Positions 1 to 11,075 of a DNA stretch of 64,000 bases are shown here, piece by piece. Numbering within the stretch: the stretch's first letter is position 1; the number at the start of each line of letters is the position of its first letter. The stretch is taken from positions 36,527,001 to 36,591,000 of the forward strand of contig NC_088934.1 in NCBI RefSeq assembly GCF_038396675.1, given 5' to 3'. This DNA comes from Hydra vulgaris. Its lineage: Eukaryota > Cnidaria > Hydrozoa > Anthoathecata > Hydridae. The position numbers and the translations under genes are program-made. The notes beneath the pieces were generated by a model. The model ran no database searches, was not told the DNA's origin, and was given only the letters and a program-made list of their open reading frames with translations.

Positions 1-293
1 ATGACTTCATGACTTCCTAACTTGTCTATAATCTGCAGAATCTTCTTGACTTTTACATCTGATAATGATTAAGCTTCAATAAACTAAAGGTTATCAAAGT
101 TTATTTATTATTTATTAAATTAAAGTTAATGTAAATAATGATTAAGGAAGTTTCAGTAAACTAAAGATTATCTAAATTTGTCAATAATTAACGATGAATA
201 AAGAATGTCGTTCTGGATTAACATTAACTTTAATTGAACGTGAGCTTGCTGAAAGCATTGACTTTGAATTGTCAATAAATTGTTTTGCTTCAA

Positions 294-391
294 CCCAGAG
301 GGCACAGACGTCCGTAATTCGTATATGCAACGTCTTATAGGCGTCACAAGTCCAATAGATGTCCTTAAGACGTCCAACTGTACCCGTTGGG
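294..391. mobile_element. MITE, copy 1 of a CCCAGMGGGCACA family (diverged)
   Basis: The ends are imperfect inverted repeats: CCCAGAGGGCACAGACGTC on the left, and on the right the reverse complement of CCCAACGGGTACAGTTGGAC. The interior repeats ACGTC/GACGT motifs. The same ends and ACGTT-rich body occur in the element at 5374-5481, so these are two members of one non-autonomous family. A 72-codon minus-strand open frame crosses this element and is a by-product of it. The superfamily is not assignable from this sequence. Confidence 0.6.
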
Positions 392-1539
392 AATGACATA
401 TCCCAGAAAAAAATTAGTATAAACTAGAAAAAAAATATACAATTTTGCATGATTAAGCCAGTAATCTTACATTTTCTTCATTAACGAAAAATTATTAACA
501 AAAATGAACTAAGTAAGCTCAAATTTTAGGTTGTTTAGTGTCTTAGATGTATGTAAAATAGTTATGATAAAGTTTAAGTAATATTATCGATAAAATATGT
601 TTATCAAATGTGCTATCCTCAAGAAAACTAGTTAATGGCGGATTACCCTTGACCACTATTGCCCCCAACTCATTTTCCTTGCCTCGCCCCCCACAACGCT
701 AAACATCAATCCCTAATGAATCACAGCCCGGTTTCAAGGATTTTTTAATGAAAAGCTCTTTTACAATTTTAGTTTAGACGCCAACACTATTCTTTTCTAT
801 TCAGAGCAACACGTTTTGCGTTTTAAACGATGTATTTCCTGTGCAACCAAAATTTTCGCGCGCATTTTAAAAATTTAAACATAAGATTGATAATAAAATC
901 AAAATAAAATAAATTTCAACAATATTAGCGAAAAAAAAAAGTTATAATTAATAAAAAACAAATAAAAACAATAAAACCCTATAAAAAAAGTAATCAAAAT
1001 TTAAGTTACGCTGCTCTGCCCCATGATTACCAATGTCTTGATGTTTAAAGGTTTGGCGTATTTTATTTTGTTTTAACTAAGAAAAAAATTCGTAGATTAA
1101 AAACTGTATATAAATATTTCAAGTAAAAAAGTTAAATAATAACGAATATTTGCATTACTGAGTTCACAATAAAATTTTTATCACTATAAATCAAATTAAA
1201 AAGTAAGATTTTTGAATTTGGAAACATCCAATTTTTGGGCCAGGTCATGGTCAATTGGTTTATCCAGCTCTGTAAATATATTTCTAAACAACTCTAGCTA
1301 TGAAAACTTTGAATACGCGTTTAATACCTAACAAAAATTGCATGGAATACTATTTGTTATTAAGCGTATTGCGTATTTCCTAAAGTTCCTAATGTTTGCG
1401 TATTTCCTAAAGTTACTAATGTTAAGTTCCTAAAGTTCCTAAATGTTTTATTTCTCTTTAACTTCTCTATTTTATAACTTTTTGTTACGCGTTTAAAATG
1501 AATTTTGTTTAATCCGCATTGTCTAACAAAGCGCGGCAG

Positions 1540-1542
<3 letters not shown>
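392..1542. other. AT-rich DNA, no gene seen
   Basis: I see no convincing coding exon or transposon coding domain. Positions 650-705 hold a C-rich patch that resembles the G/C-rich ends of hAT-like elements elsewhere in the window, but no partner end was found. Confidence 0.5.

Positions 1543-1617
<75 letters not shown>
1543..1617. repeat. (TA)n microsatellite followed by a T17 run
   Basis: About 29 uninterrupted TA units pass directly into a run of 17 T. Open frames here translate to alternating Tyr-Ile and are not genes. Confidence 0.95.
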
Positions 1618-2570
1618 CTCTTCAGCAATTTATTCTCCTAAGAAAAAGCCGGACAACCCTAAATCTATATATAAATATAATGCATAAAAAATGTGTAACG
1701 TAAATAATTATAACAATTAATTTCATACTTAAAAAGTGGGTTAGATGACTTTTTTTGGAAAAATTAAAATATAAGAGTATGCTATCATTAGATAAAAATG
1801 ATTTTTTTCATGTTTTTATTTTCATTTTCTCGAGATAAAATGCAATATTTACCAAAATTAATATGAAAAAATGGTTGTCGATTATAATTTTCATTTTGTA
1901 AATGGCACTTGCTTTTTTCTTTTAGTTAGTTTAAGTTATAAAAAAGAGAGAGAGTTGTTGATTTTCATTTATACATAAAACGAAGGAAGTTATTAAAGAT
2001 AACGCATGTATGTTTAAGCATATGTGTGTTGTTTTTAATTGGTGTTAGTATAAACCCTAGCAATTTTGCTAACTCTGCAAAGTTAAAAAAGTATTACGTA
2101 TGATAAACTTTTGAATTGTGCGTTTTCAGTCATTAATTATTCATGGTCCAAGGTTTAAGAAACTGGTTTACACATTAGATGTGTAGTTTATGATCAAGGA
2201 TCGACTAATATTACTTTTGCTTACGTTTGCTTGGGATTTCCAAAAATTTATCATACTTTCCTAATCCTTCCAATGATAAAAACATCCATGTTATTTTTGA
2301 TCCCCCTCATTTAGTAGAAAGTCAGTAGCCAGTACTTCGCCAGTACTTCTCAGTTGGAAGTGTTAAACTACTGGATTGAAAAATGTAAATTTTGTAATGT
2401 TAGAAGCCAAGCAAGTATGGGTTTAAATGTCACAATCAATAGTGTTCTAACCTTAAGTAGAGAGCTATTTTCTGAAGGTTTTCAGTTTGCTTGTACTTCT
2501 TGTTTTAATTAGGATTGAGAACTTTTTCTTCGTTATACGAAGCATAAATGGTTGGAATGACCGTCCTAAT
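1618..2570. other. AT-rich DNA, no gene seen
   Basis: There is no open frame with recognisable protein similarity. A short TTCGTTATACGAA palindrome lies near 2527, just before the LINE fragment. Confidence 0.45.
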
Positions 2571-2574
2571 GTTA

Positions 2575-3020
2575 TTTCCAGATCAATTGAAAATAGCTAA
2601 AGTTATTCCAATATACAAAAACGGAGACAAAACAAATGTACTTTTCTATTTCAATCCTTCCGATATACTCAAAATTATTAGAAAGAATAGTTTATAATAG
2701 AACATAAAAATATCTTAATTACAATTAACTGTAATACAATAATTAATAATAAATATAATAATTATATAATAATTATATAATAATAATGTTGTAATAATAA
2801 GTTTTAAAAAGACGAGTTCAACGGAACACAAAATTATTAAATTTTACGGAAAATCATCTGCTTCTTTGATAAGAATCAATTTACTATAGACGTTTTTGAT
2901 GAACTATTTTTCAACATTACCAAAGAACTTAAACGTATATCAAATTAGTTTAAATCTAAAAAATTAACCATGAACGTCGACAAAACAAAGAATATTCTAT
3001 TTCACAAACAAAGTATATTC
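2575..3020 (+). pseudogene. CR1/jockey-like LINE reverse transcriptase fragment
   Basis: Positions 2575-2705 translate in pieces to FPDQLKIAKVIPIYKNGDK and then an ILPIYSKLLERIVYNR-like stretch, the start of a non-LTR retrotransposon reverse transcriptase. Positions 2885-3010 give an ELKRISN*FKSKKLTMNVDKTK-like segment (stop shown as *), which normally lies well after the catalytic YADD box. The catalytic centre between the two pieces is missing, so this is an internally deleted, dead copy. AATAAT-rich sequence at 2720-2800 fills the gap. The family assignment rests on these motifs only. Confidence 0.65.
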
Positions 3021-4690
3021 TATTTAAACGGAAATTTCCGTCAAAAAACGGATGTATTCGTTAAAATACTATGTTTTTTTTCGTAATACAACGGGAGGTT
3101 TGGTCATCGCAGCTGCCGGAAATTTTTCGTAAAAAACGCACTACTAATATCACACATGTATTAATATGCTATAACACATGTATTATGTGATTGTAGGGCA
3201 CGTTGTCACAGTCCTTCGTATTTTATAGACCCGCGTGTCTTTAAAACATGTATAATACTCTAACAAATTTTAATCTGATCTAATCTATTATTACTTTAGA
3301 TATTGTAAAAAGTAATTAATTTTTTTTACGCCATTCTTTATTTTTTAATGGCTAGTTTTTATTAATTTTAACTGTTTATAAGCAAAATGTAGTTGACGAA
3401 ACTAAAAAGAATATTTAAAAAGTATATATATATTTAATAAATAATAATAATGATAATTAAAAATAATATTAATAATATGATAGTAATTAAAAAATTAAAA
3501 AAAAAATCAATAAAATTGAAAAAAAAAAGAATGAACCCATATGTCTGGATTTATGCGTATCTGCAAATATATGCATGTATGCTACTTTTGGAAGTAAACC
3601 ATCCCTTAGCAGTGGTTTGGCGTTTTTGTCGGCTGGAGCGTAAACGCACCAACGTTTAACAACAATTAATTTCTGGCTTCATATACAGCGACACTATCGT
3701 ATGGCTCTTTAGTTTCCTTTTGTACAACCTTTTGGATAATCTAGATGTGTACTTGGAGGTACACAAATATATTTTTATTATGTTCGATTAATAAGATTTA
3801 AATAACCATATTTGACAAATACGGTTCTAACGATTATATCCGACAAATGAGATTGAGTTAGGGCAAGACGATATATTTATTGAAATTATGGACGTTTTTA
3901 TCCGCATTCTATTTTTAAACTATTTTCATTTTAGACGTAATATTTATTTCGAGGTTTCTAGACAATAATGTTTGCATAAGTCAGTGCTTAAGAAGACTCA
4001 GTAGTTTGATGGATGCAAGCAGTACACACCATAACTAGACAAAAAAAAAAAAACTTAAAGACTTTTGTTGAATTACTTTTTCATCATCTATTTGAACCTT
4101 TTCATCATCTAACTAGTTGCCAAATTATTCAAATTAAGTCAAACTTTTTAAAAACATTGCTTGTTATATGAACTGGTGAGTCAAAAATAGAAATTAGAAT
4201 TTAGTATGACGCCTAAAATAAGAAACGAAATTGCCCATGTTTTATCTAAATTTTAATTTAAATGTGACACCATAGTAAAAAAATTTTCGACTCAGCACAT
4301 TCATCTAACTAACTTTTATCTCTGCAAAAAATTTCGAAGAAAAATATAAAACCAACCCGAATATTTGAAAAATTTCTCTGTTTAAAAAATTTCCACTTTG
4401 TTAGAAAGTGGACATTTTTTAAACAGAGAAAAACACAAAAACAAATAAAATAACATTAAAAAAACTGACTTATCCCATTTAAGAAATTAAATTAAGACAT
4501 ATTTAAAAACTTTTATTCCGTTATTGTACATTTTTTATTGTTTATAAACTTTAAATCTTCCAAAAATAAAAAAATTAAAATTTCAATTTTTTTGTGTTTT
4601 TCAGATTTTCAATAGTGGGTAGCCACCTCAATTTTGCTCTGTAATTAAAACATTAAAATTACTAAAAATGATTAAAAAAACTATTCCAAT
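3021..4690. other. AT-rich intergenic DNA with one long hairpin
   Basis: I see no gene. The only clear structure is the inverted repeat at 4373-4431, listed separately. Confidence 0.45.
4373..4431. repeat. Near-perfect hairpin (about 27-bp arms)
   Basis: Arms TTTCTCTGTTTAAAAAATTT(CCACTTT) and their reverse complement are separated by only GTTAG, with one or two mismatches. This resembles a minimal palindromic MITE. No ITR family was recognised. Confidence 0.75.
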
Positions 4691-5715
4691 TTGCCACTTT
4701 GCAAACACATTTCCATTTTTAAAGGACAAACTCATAATCAAAGCAATGGTGTAGCAATGGGTTCTCCACTAGCACCTATTCTTACCAATTTATTCATGGT
4801 CATTTTAAAAATGAATGGATTAAAAGTTTCAAATGTGAAAAACCAGTTATCTATAAACGATACCAAGATGAACTTTGTGCTGCTTTCCAGTCAGAAAATG
4901 ACGCACATATTTTTATTAGATATATAAGAAGTACGAAATATTATAGTTTCACTCCATTTTATTTAGTTTGATTAAACAATAGAACTTTTTAAATTAATAG
5001 TGTTAAACTTGGGTTTCTTTTCATAAACGATCTTTTAAAATATTTCTAGGAAGCTTGTACCCATCTTAACTAATTTCAAAAAATACATAACTTCTATTTG
5101 AACAAGATTAACACAAATACTCCATCACAAGCAAAAATCAAAGAATATTTGTCTTATTTTAAACTACTGGTTTAGGGAAAAATAACTGATTCAACCAAAA
5201 AAAAAAATGAATTCAATTGCTATTAGATATTGCTGTTCTTCAAATACTAAATTAGTATTTACATCAATAAAAACTCTTTTCTTCTAAAGTATTTATTCCT
5301 TTAGATTTTAAATCGCTCGTGGTTTATGAATTCTTATGCGCAGGATGTAACTCCTGTTATATAGGCGAAACTACCCAGCGGGCACACGACGTTGAAATAA
5401 CGTTAAAATAACGTTGATTGACGTTGATCGACGTTGATCAACGTTATTTCAACGTTGTTCTAATGTCGTGTGCCCGCTGGGTACTCGCCTTTTCAAGACG
5501 CGGATATCTAATTATTACAAGAGGGAAAAAGTCTATAAGCATCCTATGCTCATAAAAATTGTTTAATGCAATTAAATGATGAGCGTTTTTCTGTTTTAGA
5601 TTCGGCCTCTAATAAATTTGAGTTAAAACTTAAAGAAAGTATGCTCATAGAATGGTTAAAACTTACTATGAATAAACAAGATAACCATGTTCGAATGACA
5701 CTTTCTGTTAGCTAC
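4691..5715 (+). pseudogene. Penelope-like element: RT fragment and GIY-YIG endonuclease, interrupted
   Basis: At 4720-4790 the frame reads FKGQTHNQSNGVAMGSPLAP, the box found in Penelope-like reverse transcriptases. From about 5307 a second frame reads YEFLCAGCNSCYIGETT, with the Cys knuckle and YIG of a GIY-YIG nuclease. It is cut by a 108-bp MITE at 5374-5481 and resumes as RLFKTRI. The segment at 5566-5712 (FSVLDSASNKFELKLKESM, then IEW) matches the C-terminal end of such nucleases. RT plus GIY-YIG is the defining architecture of Penelope-like retroelements. The RT fingers and much of the palm are missing, and frameshifts separate the pieces, so the copy is dead. A host GIY-YIG gene is unlikely because the RT lies upstream on the same strand. 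Confidence 0.75.
5374..5481. mobile_element. MITE, copy 2 (108 bp, TA target duplication)
   Basis: Terminal inverted repeats CCCAGCGGGCACACGACGTT are perfect for the first 17 bp. The interior is nearly palindromic and carries ACGTTGAT-type direct repeats at 5412-5445. It is flanked by TA on both sides (5372-5373 and 5482-5483). Taking out the element plus one TA re-joins the GIY-YIG reading frame of the host Penelope-like element without adding or losing a base, which fixes the ends precisely. It is a sibling of the copy at 294-391. Confidence 0.9.
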
Positions 5716-5842
5716 TACTTTCTATATATATTGCGTATCTTTTTAACCTATTCTTTTGTTATTTCCTTTTTCTTTAGTATGACATGGTAAACTTTTTAAT
5801 TGATTTTATTGTATTTTTGTGATTATATTACTACTAGCTTGT

Positions 5843-6781
<939 letters not shown>

Positions 6782-6870
<89 letters not shown>
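6782..6870. repeat. (TA)n microsatellite at the 5' side of the Tc1 remnant
   Basis: About 44 perfect TA units begin at the point where the Tc1 frame loses its N-terminus. Confidence 0.95.
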
Positions 6871-6873
<3 letters not shown>

Positions 6874-7581
6874 GACTAAATTTATAATATCAAAAAACTG
6901 CAATACATACTCAAAGTCTAAGTTATTCGAATTCACTAAATTCGAATGTGTGTCTTTTTTGGCTTATTTTACCTACTTTGAAATTAAACTTTTCTAGAAA
7001 ATGTATATAACATGAATTGACTAAATTCTCTGATTGTTTTGATAGATCAATGAAATTCTTATACCAAAATTAACTAATTTCACTGATACTGACAAATTTT
7101 AAATAACAAAAGAATGAAAGAAACAAACAGTTTAAACCTAAATAGTTAAATAAAAATAACTTCTTGCACAAATAGAAGTTAATTATGATTTTAATTAAAA
7201 AAAAAATACTCTAAAAAGGTATAATTTTTTGGTAAAGTGAAAAAAATACATTTAACATTGATGCTTTCTTGTTTGATGCGTTATTTTTTTTAGGAGTTAT
7301 TTTTCCAGCGTAAATTTCTAAAACGTAAACATCTTAATCATGCATAGCTAAGCAAATAAAAAAAACATCAATAAATTTATTCTTAAATAAAACTTTTTTT
7401 TGATTTAAAAGTTCGAGTTTGTTGCATAAAGTCGTTTTTTACAATCTAAGTTAAAATTTCTTCCTGTTTGAAAAAAAGATTATTCAAAAACTTATGTTAA
7501 ACATTTAATTAAAAAAAAGAAATCCATTACAAAATACGGATTTAAAAAATTTAAAAAAATAACTCGTCTAATAATTCTTTT
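6871..7581. other. AT-rich DNA, probable 3' flank of the Gly/Tyr-rich gene
   Basis: No coding signal was seen. It is downstream of the minus-strand gene ending at 7582 and should contain its 3' UTR. Several AATAAA-like words occur on the minus strand, but none can be picked with confidence. Confidence 0.4.
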
Positions 7582-8889
7582 TTATTCGTTGTTGAAATAA
7601 GATTTTCCATATCCATAACCTTTATTATACGATCCACCATAACCTCCATATCCGCCATATCCATACCCTTTATCTAAATAAATAAATTCAAAGTGTTTTA
7701 TTGAAACTGTTGATTAACATATGAGTGTTGTTTATTATTTTGGAAAAAATGAAAAAGAAATTTTCAAATAAAGTTTACTTAATGAATTGTATGAGGTATC
7801 TTTTATTGCTAATTTAGATTCGTCACTGTAGTAGTTGTTTCCATATCCGTACCCTTTGTTGTATCCACCGTATCCATTGTAGCCATATCCATTGTCTTAA
7901 AGATTTAAAAAAACACTCAGTGTGTTATAAAAACTTTAAAAAAGTTTACGGTATGAATTATAAGTGGGATCTTCTTTTACAGCTTTTTTTGATTCGTCAC
8001 TGTAGTAGTTGTTTAATCCACCACCGTATACACCGTATCCACCATATCCATATTCCTTGTCTAAAAGATTGTAAATGTAGATAAAAACTTACATATAATA
8101 CCTTTTTTTATTAAAAAACATTTTATAAAATAATGAAACATAATTTACTGTATGAATTATAACTGGGATTTAAAGTTTTTTTTGACTCATCACTGTAGTA
8201 GTTGTTTAATCCACCACCGTATCCACCGTATACACCGTATCCACCATATCCATATTCCTTGTCTAAAAGATTTAATGAATTCAAGTTGTGTAAATAAAAA
8301 AATGTTATTTTAAATGAAAATTGCTATAACCAATATTTTAAATATGGTTTACTGTATGAGTTATAACTGGGATCTTCTTTCATAGACGGTATAGATTCGT
8401 CACTGTAATAGTTGTTTCCATACCCGTTTCCATTGTTGTATAACCCACCACCGTATCCTCCGTACCTACCGTATCCATAACCTATAAATAAGTTATTAAA
8501 CAAAGTAACATTAAAAGGTTTTTATAAAAAATATATTTATATAGAAATTATAACAAGTTTAATAAAGTTTTTAATTATTGAATATAATAATAGTTTTAAT
8601 CATTAATTATTGAATATAAGATCATTTTAACTATTAACATGATATGAAGATTTAACTTTAAGTCAAAATTAAGTCAAACGAAGCTACAAATCTTTATTTT
8701 GAAGTTTCTTTGTTGCTTACAATTTGATAAATTATGTTAATTAACGATAAAATTTTTTTACTAATACTTACATAAAATAGTTATTGAATAAAAAATTAAA
8801 AAATCTACCATTTCCTTTATTGTACGAACTTAGTATCTTTCCACTTTTTCCATAAACACAAAGATTAACAATATGTTTACTGTGTTCAT
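7582..8889 (-). CDS. Six-exon gene for a Gly/Tyr-rich repeat protein, probably secreted
   Basis: Exons on the minus strand: 8889-8809, 8481-8353, 8262-8149, 8060-7950, 7895-7779 and 7673-7582 (TAA stop at 7584-7582). Every intron has GT...AG ends (donors GTAAAC/GTAAAT, acceptors mostly TTTTAG-like) and is 54-327 bp long. Exons 2-5 are 129, 114, 111 and 117 nt and all begin and end in phase 1, so they can be duplicated without breaking frame. Each encodes a module: a Gly/Tyr run (such as KEYGYGGYGVYGG), then NNYYSDES, then about ten charged residues and a P[ST]YNSY or TSYNS end. The last exon reads GYGYGGYGGYGG...KSYFNNE. Exon 1 has MNTVNILLIFVFM, a short hydrophobic run fitting a signal peptide. 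However, its frame meets TAA at 8832-8830 and joins exon 2 only if one base is restored. This is a real one-base deletion, an assembly error at the A5 run near 8843, or a misplaced first exon. The protein is about 210 residues. Function is unknown; similar composition occurs in secreted structural and antimicrobial Gly/Tyr-rich peptides. Confidence 0.72.
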
Positions 8890-8977
8890 GTTTTAGGTCA
8901 GGTTGAATAAGTTACACTAAATAAACACAATCTACACATACGAGCACACTCAAAATATTGCCTACTTATGCAAAATT

Positions 8978-9775
8978 TAACCACCTGCAATGGCTTCTGC
9001 CTTCCAGTTGGCGGAAGTAATGAAAAATAATTTCACGTTTGTTTTAACGTTGTTTTAAGTTAACGAGCAATTAAAATTATAATTATAAATAAATGTTAAA
9101 AATTTGACATCAAAGTTTCGTTTTATGTAGCTTATTGCGATAGGTTTGAATATTAAAAAAAACTTAATTTTTAACAAAATTAGAATTACAATGCCAAAAA
9201 CTTGTTTACGGTGTTTTTTATAACTTGTTGTGGGTGTTTGTTGCTTTTCTTTAATTGTGAAAGCGAATTTTATTAAACAACGTGTAATTTGAAATTTCAA
9301 AATATAGAAGAGTTGATAATATCGCCCGGCGGCAAAGTAATTTTCTGACAAAAGGGCTGACATTTTCGAAAGGCGAAAGCTGTTTGGGGTGATCTGGCAA
9401 TAAATTTTCAGCGAAAAATATTTTACTTCCGCCTCTAGTGGTTTCCGCTTTTTTAATAGCTGCCGCAGCCAAAGTTTTTTCTTGGAGGCAAAACGTTGTA
9501 AAGACTGACGCAAATAGGGAAGCGAAAACCATTGGTGGTAGCCTCCAGAAAAAATTTCGGAAACAAAATAATTTTGAAGCCGCCTGCAATCGCTTTTGCC
9601 TTCCGGCTGGCAGATGTAATGAAAAATAATTTCACGTTTGTTTTAACGTTGTTTTAAGTTAACGAGCAGTTAAAATTATAATTATAAACAAATGTTAAAA
9701 ATTTGACATCAAAGTTTCGTTTTATGTAACTTATTGCAAAAGATTTGACTATTAAAAAAAACTTAACTTTTTTAA
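8978..9775. repeat. 190-bp direct repeats flanking a 410-bp, GC-richer core
   Basis: Positions 8980-9175 and 9585-9775 are about 90% identical in the same orientation. They share the stretch with CTTCC...GGC, ATTTCACGTTTGTTTTAACG and GACATCAAAGTTTCGTTTTA. The core at 9180-9585 is less AT-rich and has several overlapping open frames that match nothing I know. The layout resembles a small element with terminal direct repeats (TRIM-like) or a simple segmental duplication. No primer-binding site or polypurine tract was identified. Confidence 0.65.
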
Positions 9776-9924
9776 ACTTCCAAAGTTTAAAATGCGGGCT
9801 GTTATATTTTTTGAAATGTTTTTTATTCCGACTTTCCCATTTATTAAGATTCCCCTGTTTATTAGATTTTATAACTATATTTCTGACCCTCCTGTTTATT
9901 AAGATCCCCTCGTTTATTTGACAG

Positions 9925-9983
9925 ATAGGATAGTATATATTGTATTATATATACTATCCTATATAATATATAGGATAGTATAC
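9925..9983. repeat. Palindromic AT repeat based on ATAGGATAGTATATA
   Basis: ATAGGATAGTATATA, its complement and a third partial copy follow each other, so the segment can fold into alternative hairpins. A second small hairpin (TTCGAAATAT...ATATTTCGAA) lies at 10030-10053. Confidence 0.75.
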
Positions 9984-10112
9984 TTAGTATAAATAGTTTA
10001 AATTCTATTGTTATAGTCTAAGCTTTTCAGTTCGAAATATTTGTTATATTTCGAATTGAACAGCATGAACATCATCAGAAGTGAAAATGTGCTAATATAA
10101 AAGTTGTTTTAA

Positions 10113-10598
10113 CATAAGGTTTATACAACTGGTTCATTATCATTTTACTCTTCATAAGGTTTATACAACTGGTTCATTATCATTTTACTCTTCATAAGGT
10201 TTATACAACTGGTTCATTATCATTTTACTCTTCATAAGGTTTATACAACTGGTTCATTATCATTTTACTCTTCATAAGGTTTATACAACTGGTTCATTAT
10301 CATTTTACTCTTCATAAGGTTTATACAACTGGTTCATTATCATTTTACTCTTCATAAGGTTTATACAACTGGTTCATTATCATTTTACTCTTTATAAGGT
10401 TTATACAACTGGTTCATTATCATTTTACTCTTCATAAGGTTTATACAACTGGTTCATTATCATTTTACTCTTCATAAGGTTTATACAACTGGTTCATTAT
10501 CATTTTACTCTTCATAAGGTTTATACAACTGGTTCATTATCATTTTACTCTTCATAAGGTTTATACAACTGGTTCATTATCATTTTACTCTTCATAAA
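10113..10598. repeat. 40-bp satellite, about 12 copies
   Basis: Unit: TTATACAACTGGTTCATTAT followed by CATTTTACTCTTCATAAGGT. Copies are almost identical; one unit has TTTATAAGGT instead of TTCATAAGGT near 10391. This points to recent expansion or gene conversion. There is no spacer between units, so it is not a CRISPR array. Confidence 0.97.
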
Positions 10599-11075
10599 GC
10601 CTAAACTTTTGTAAACAAGTTCTCAGAAAAGAGGTTACTTTATAAAAAAAAATCATTCTTGTTACTTGTTGTGAATAACGTCTTCTGTAATTGATAAAGA
10701 TTGTGTAATTGTATAATAAGCAATTGGTATGCATATAACCTCAATAACAACAGTCATTACACTGCTAACTATTATTTACGTTTAAAAAATTACATTTGTG
10801 GAACGAGATTTGAAATGGACATTTATTGGACTGGACATTGGAATGGACATTTTTTGGAAAATGGACGATTACAAAACTTGTTATTTTAGCTTTTTTAATA
10901 ATTTAAAAAAATAAAAAATATTAGTTTTCATAAAGTTATTGGAAATAAGTTCAAAAAAGAAAGTTAGCAGACTTTAATTCAATCACTAAGAATTGGTTCA
11001 AAAAAAAAATTTGAATAAAATTTTTTAAATGAAGCACTAACTTCGATTTTAATTAATTAGATAAATTTTAAATTT
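10599..11075. other. AT-rich spacer
   Basis: I see no gene. A 62-codon plus-strand frame at 10701-10889 has no recognisable content; repeats such as ATTGGACTGGACATTGGAATGG lie inside it. Confidence 0.4.

Noticed and set aside
181-399. 72-codon minus-strand open frame
   Set aside because: It covers the MITE at 294-391, including both inverted ends, so it is repeat sequence rather than a gene.
10113-10598. CRISPR-like array
   Set aside because: Repeats are directly adjacent without unique spacers, and the genome is eukaryotic.
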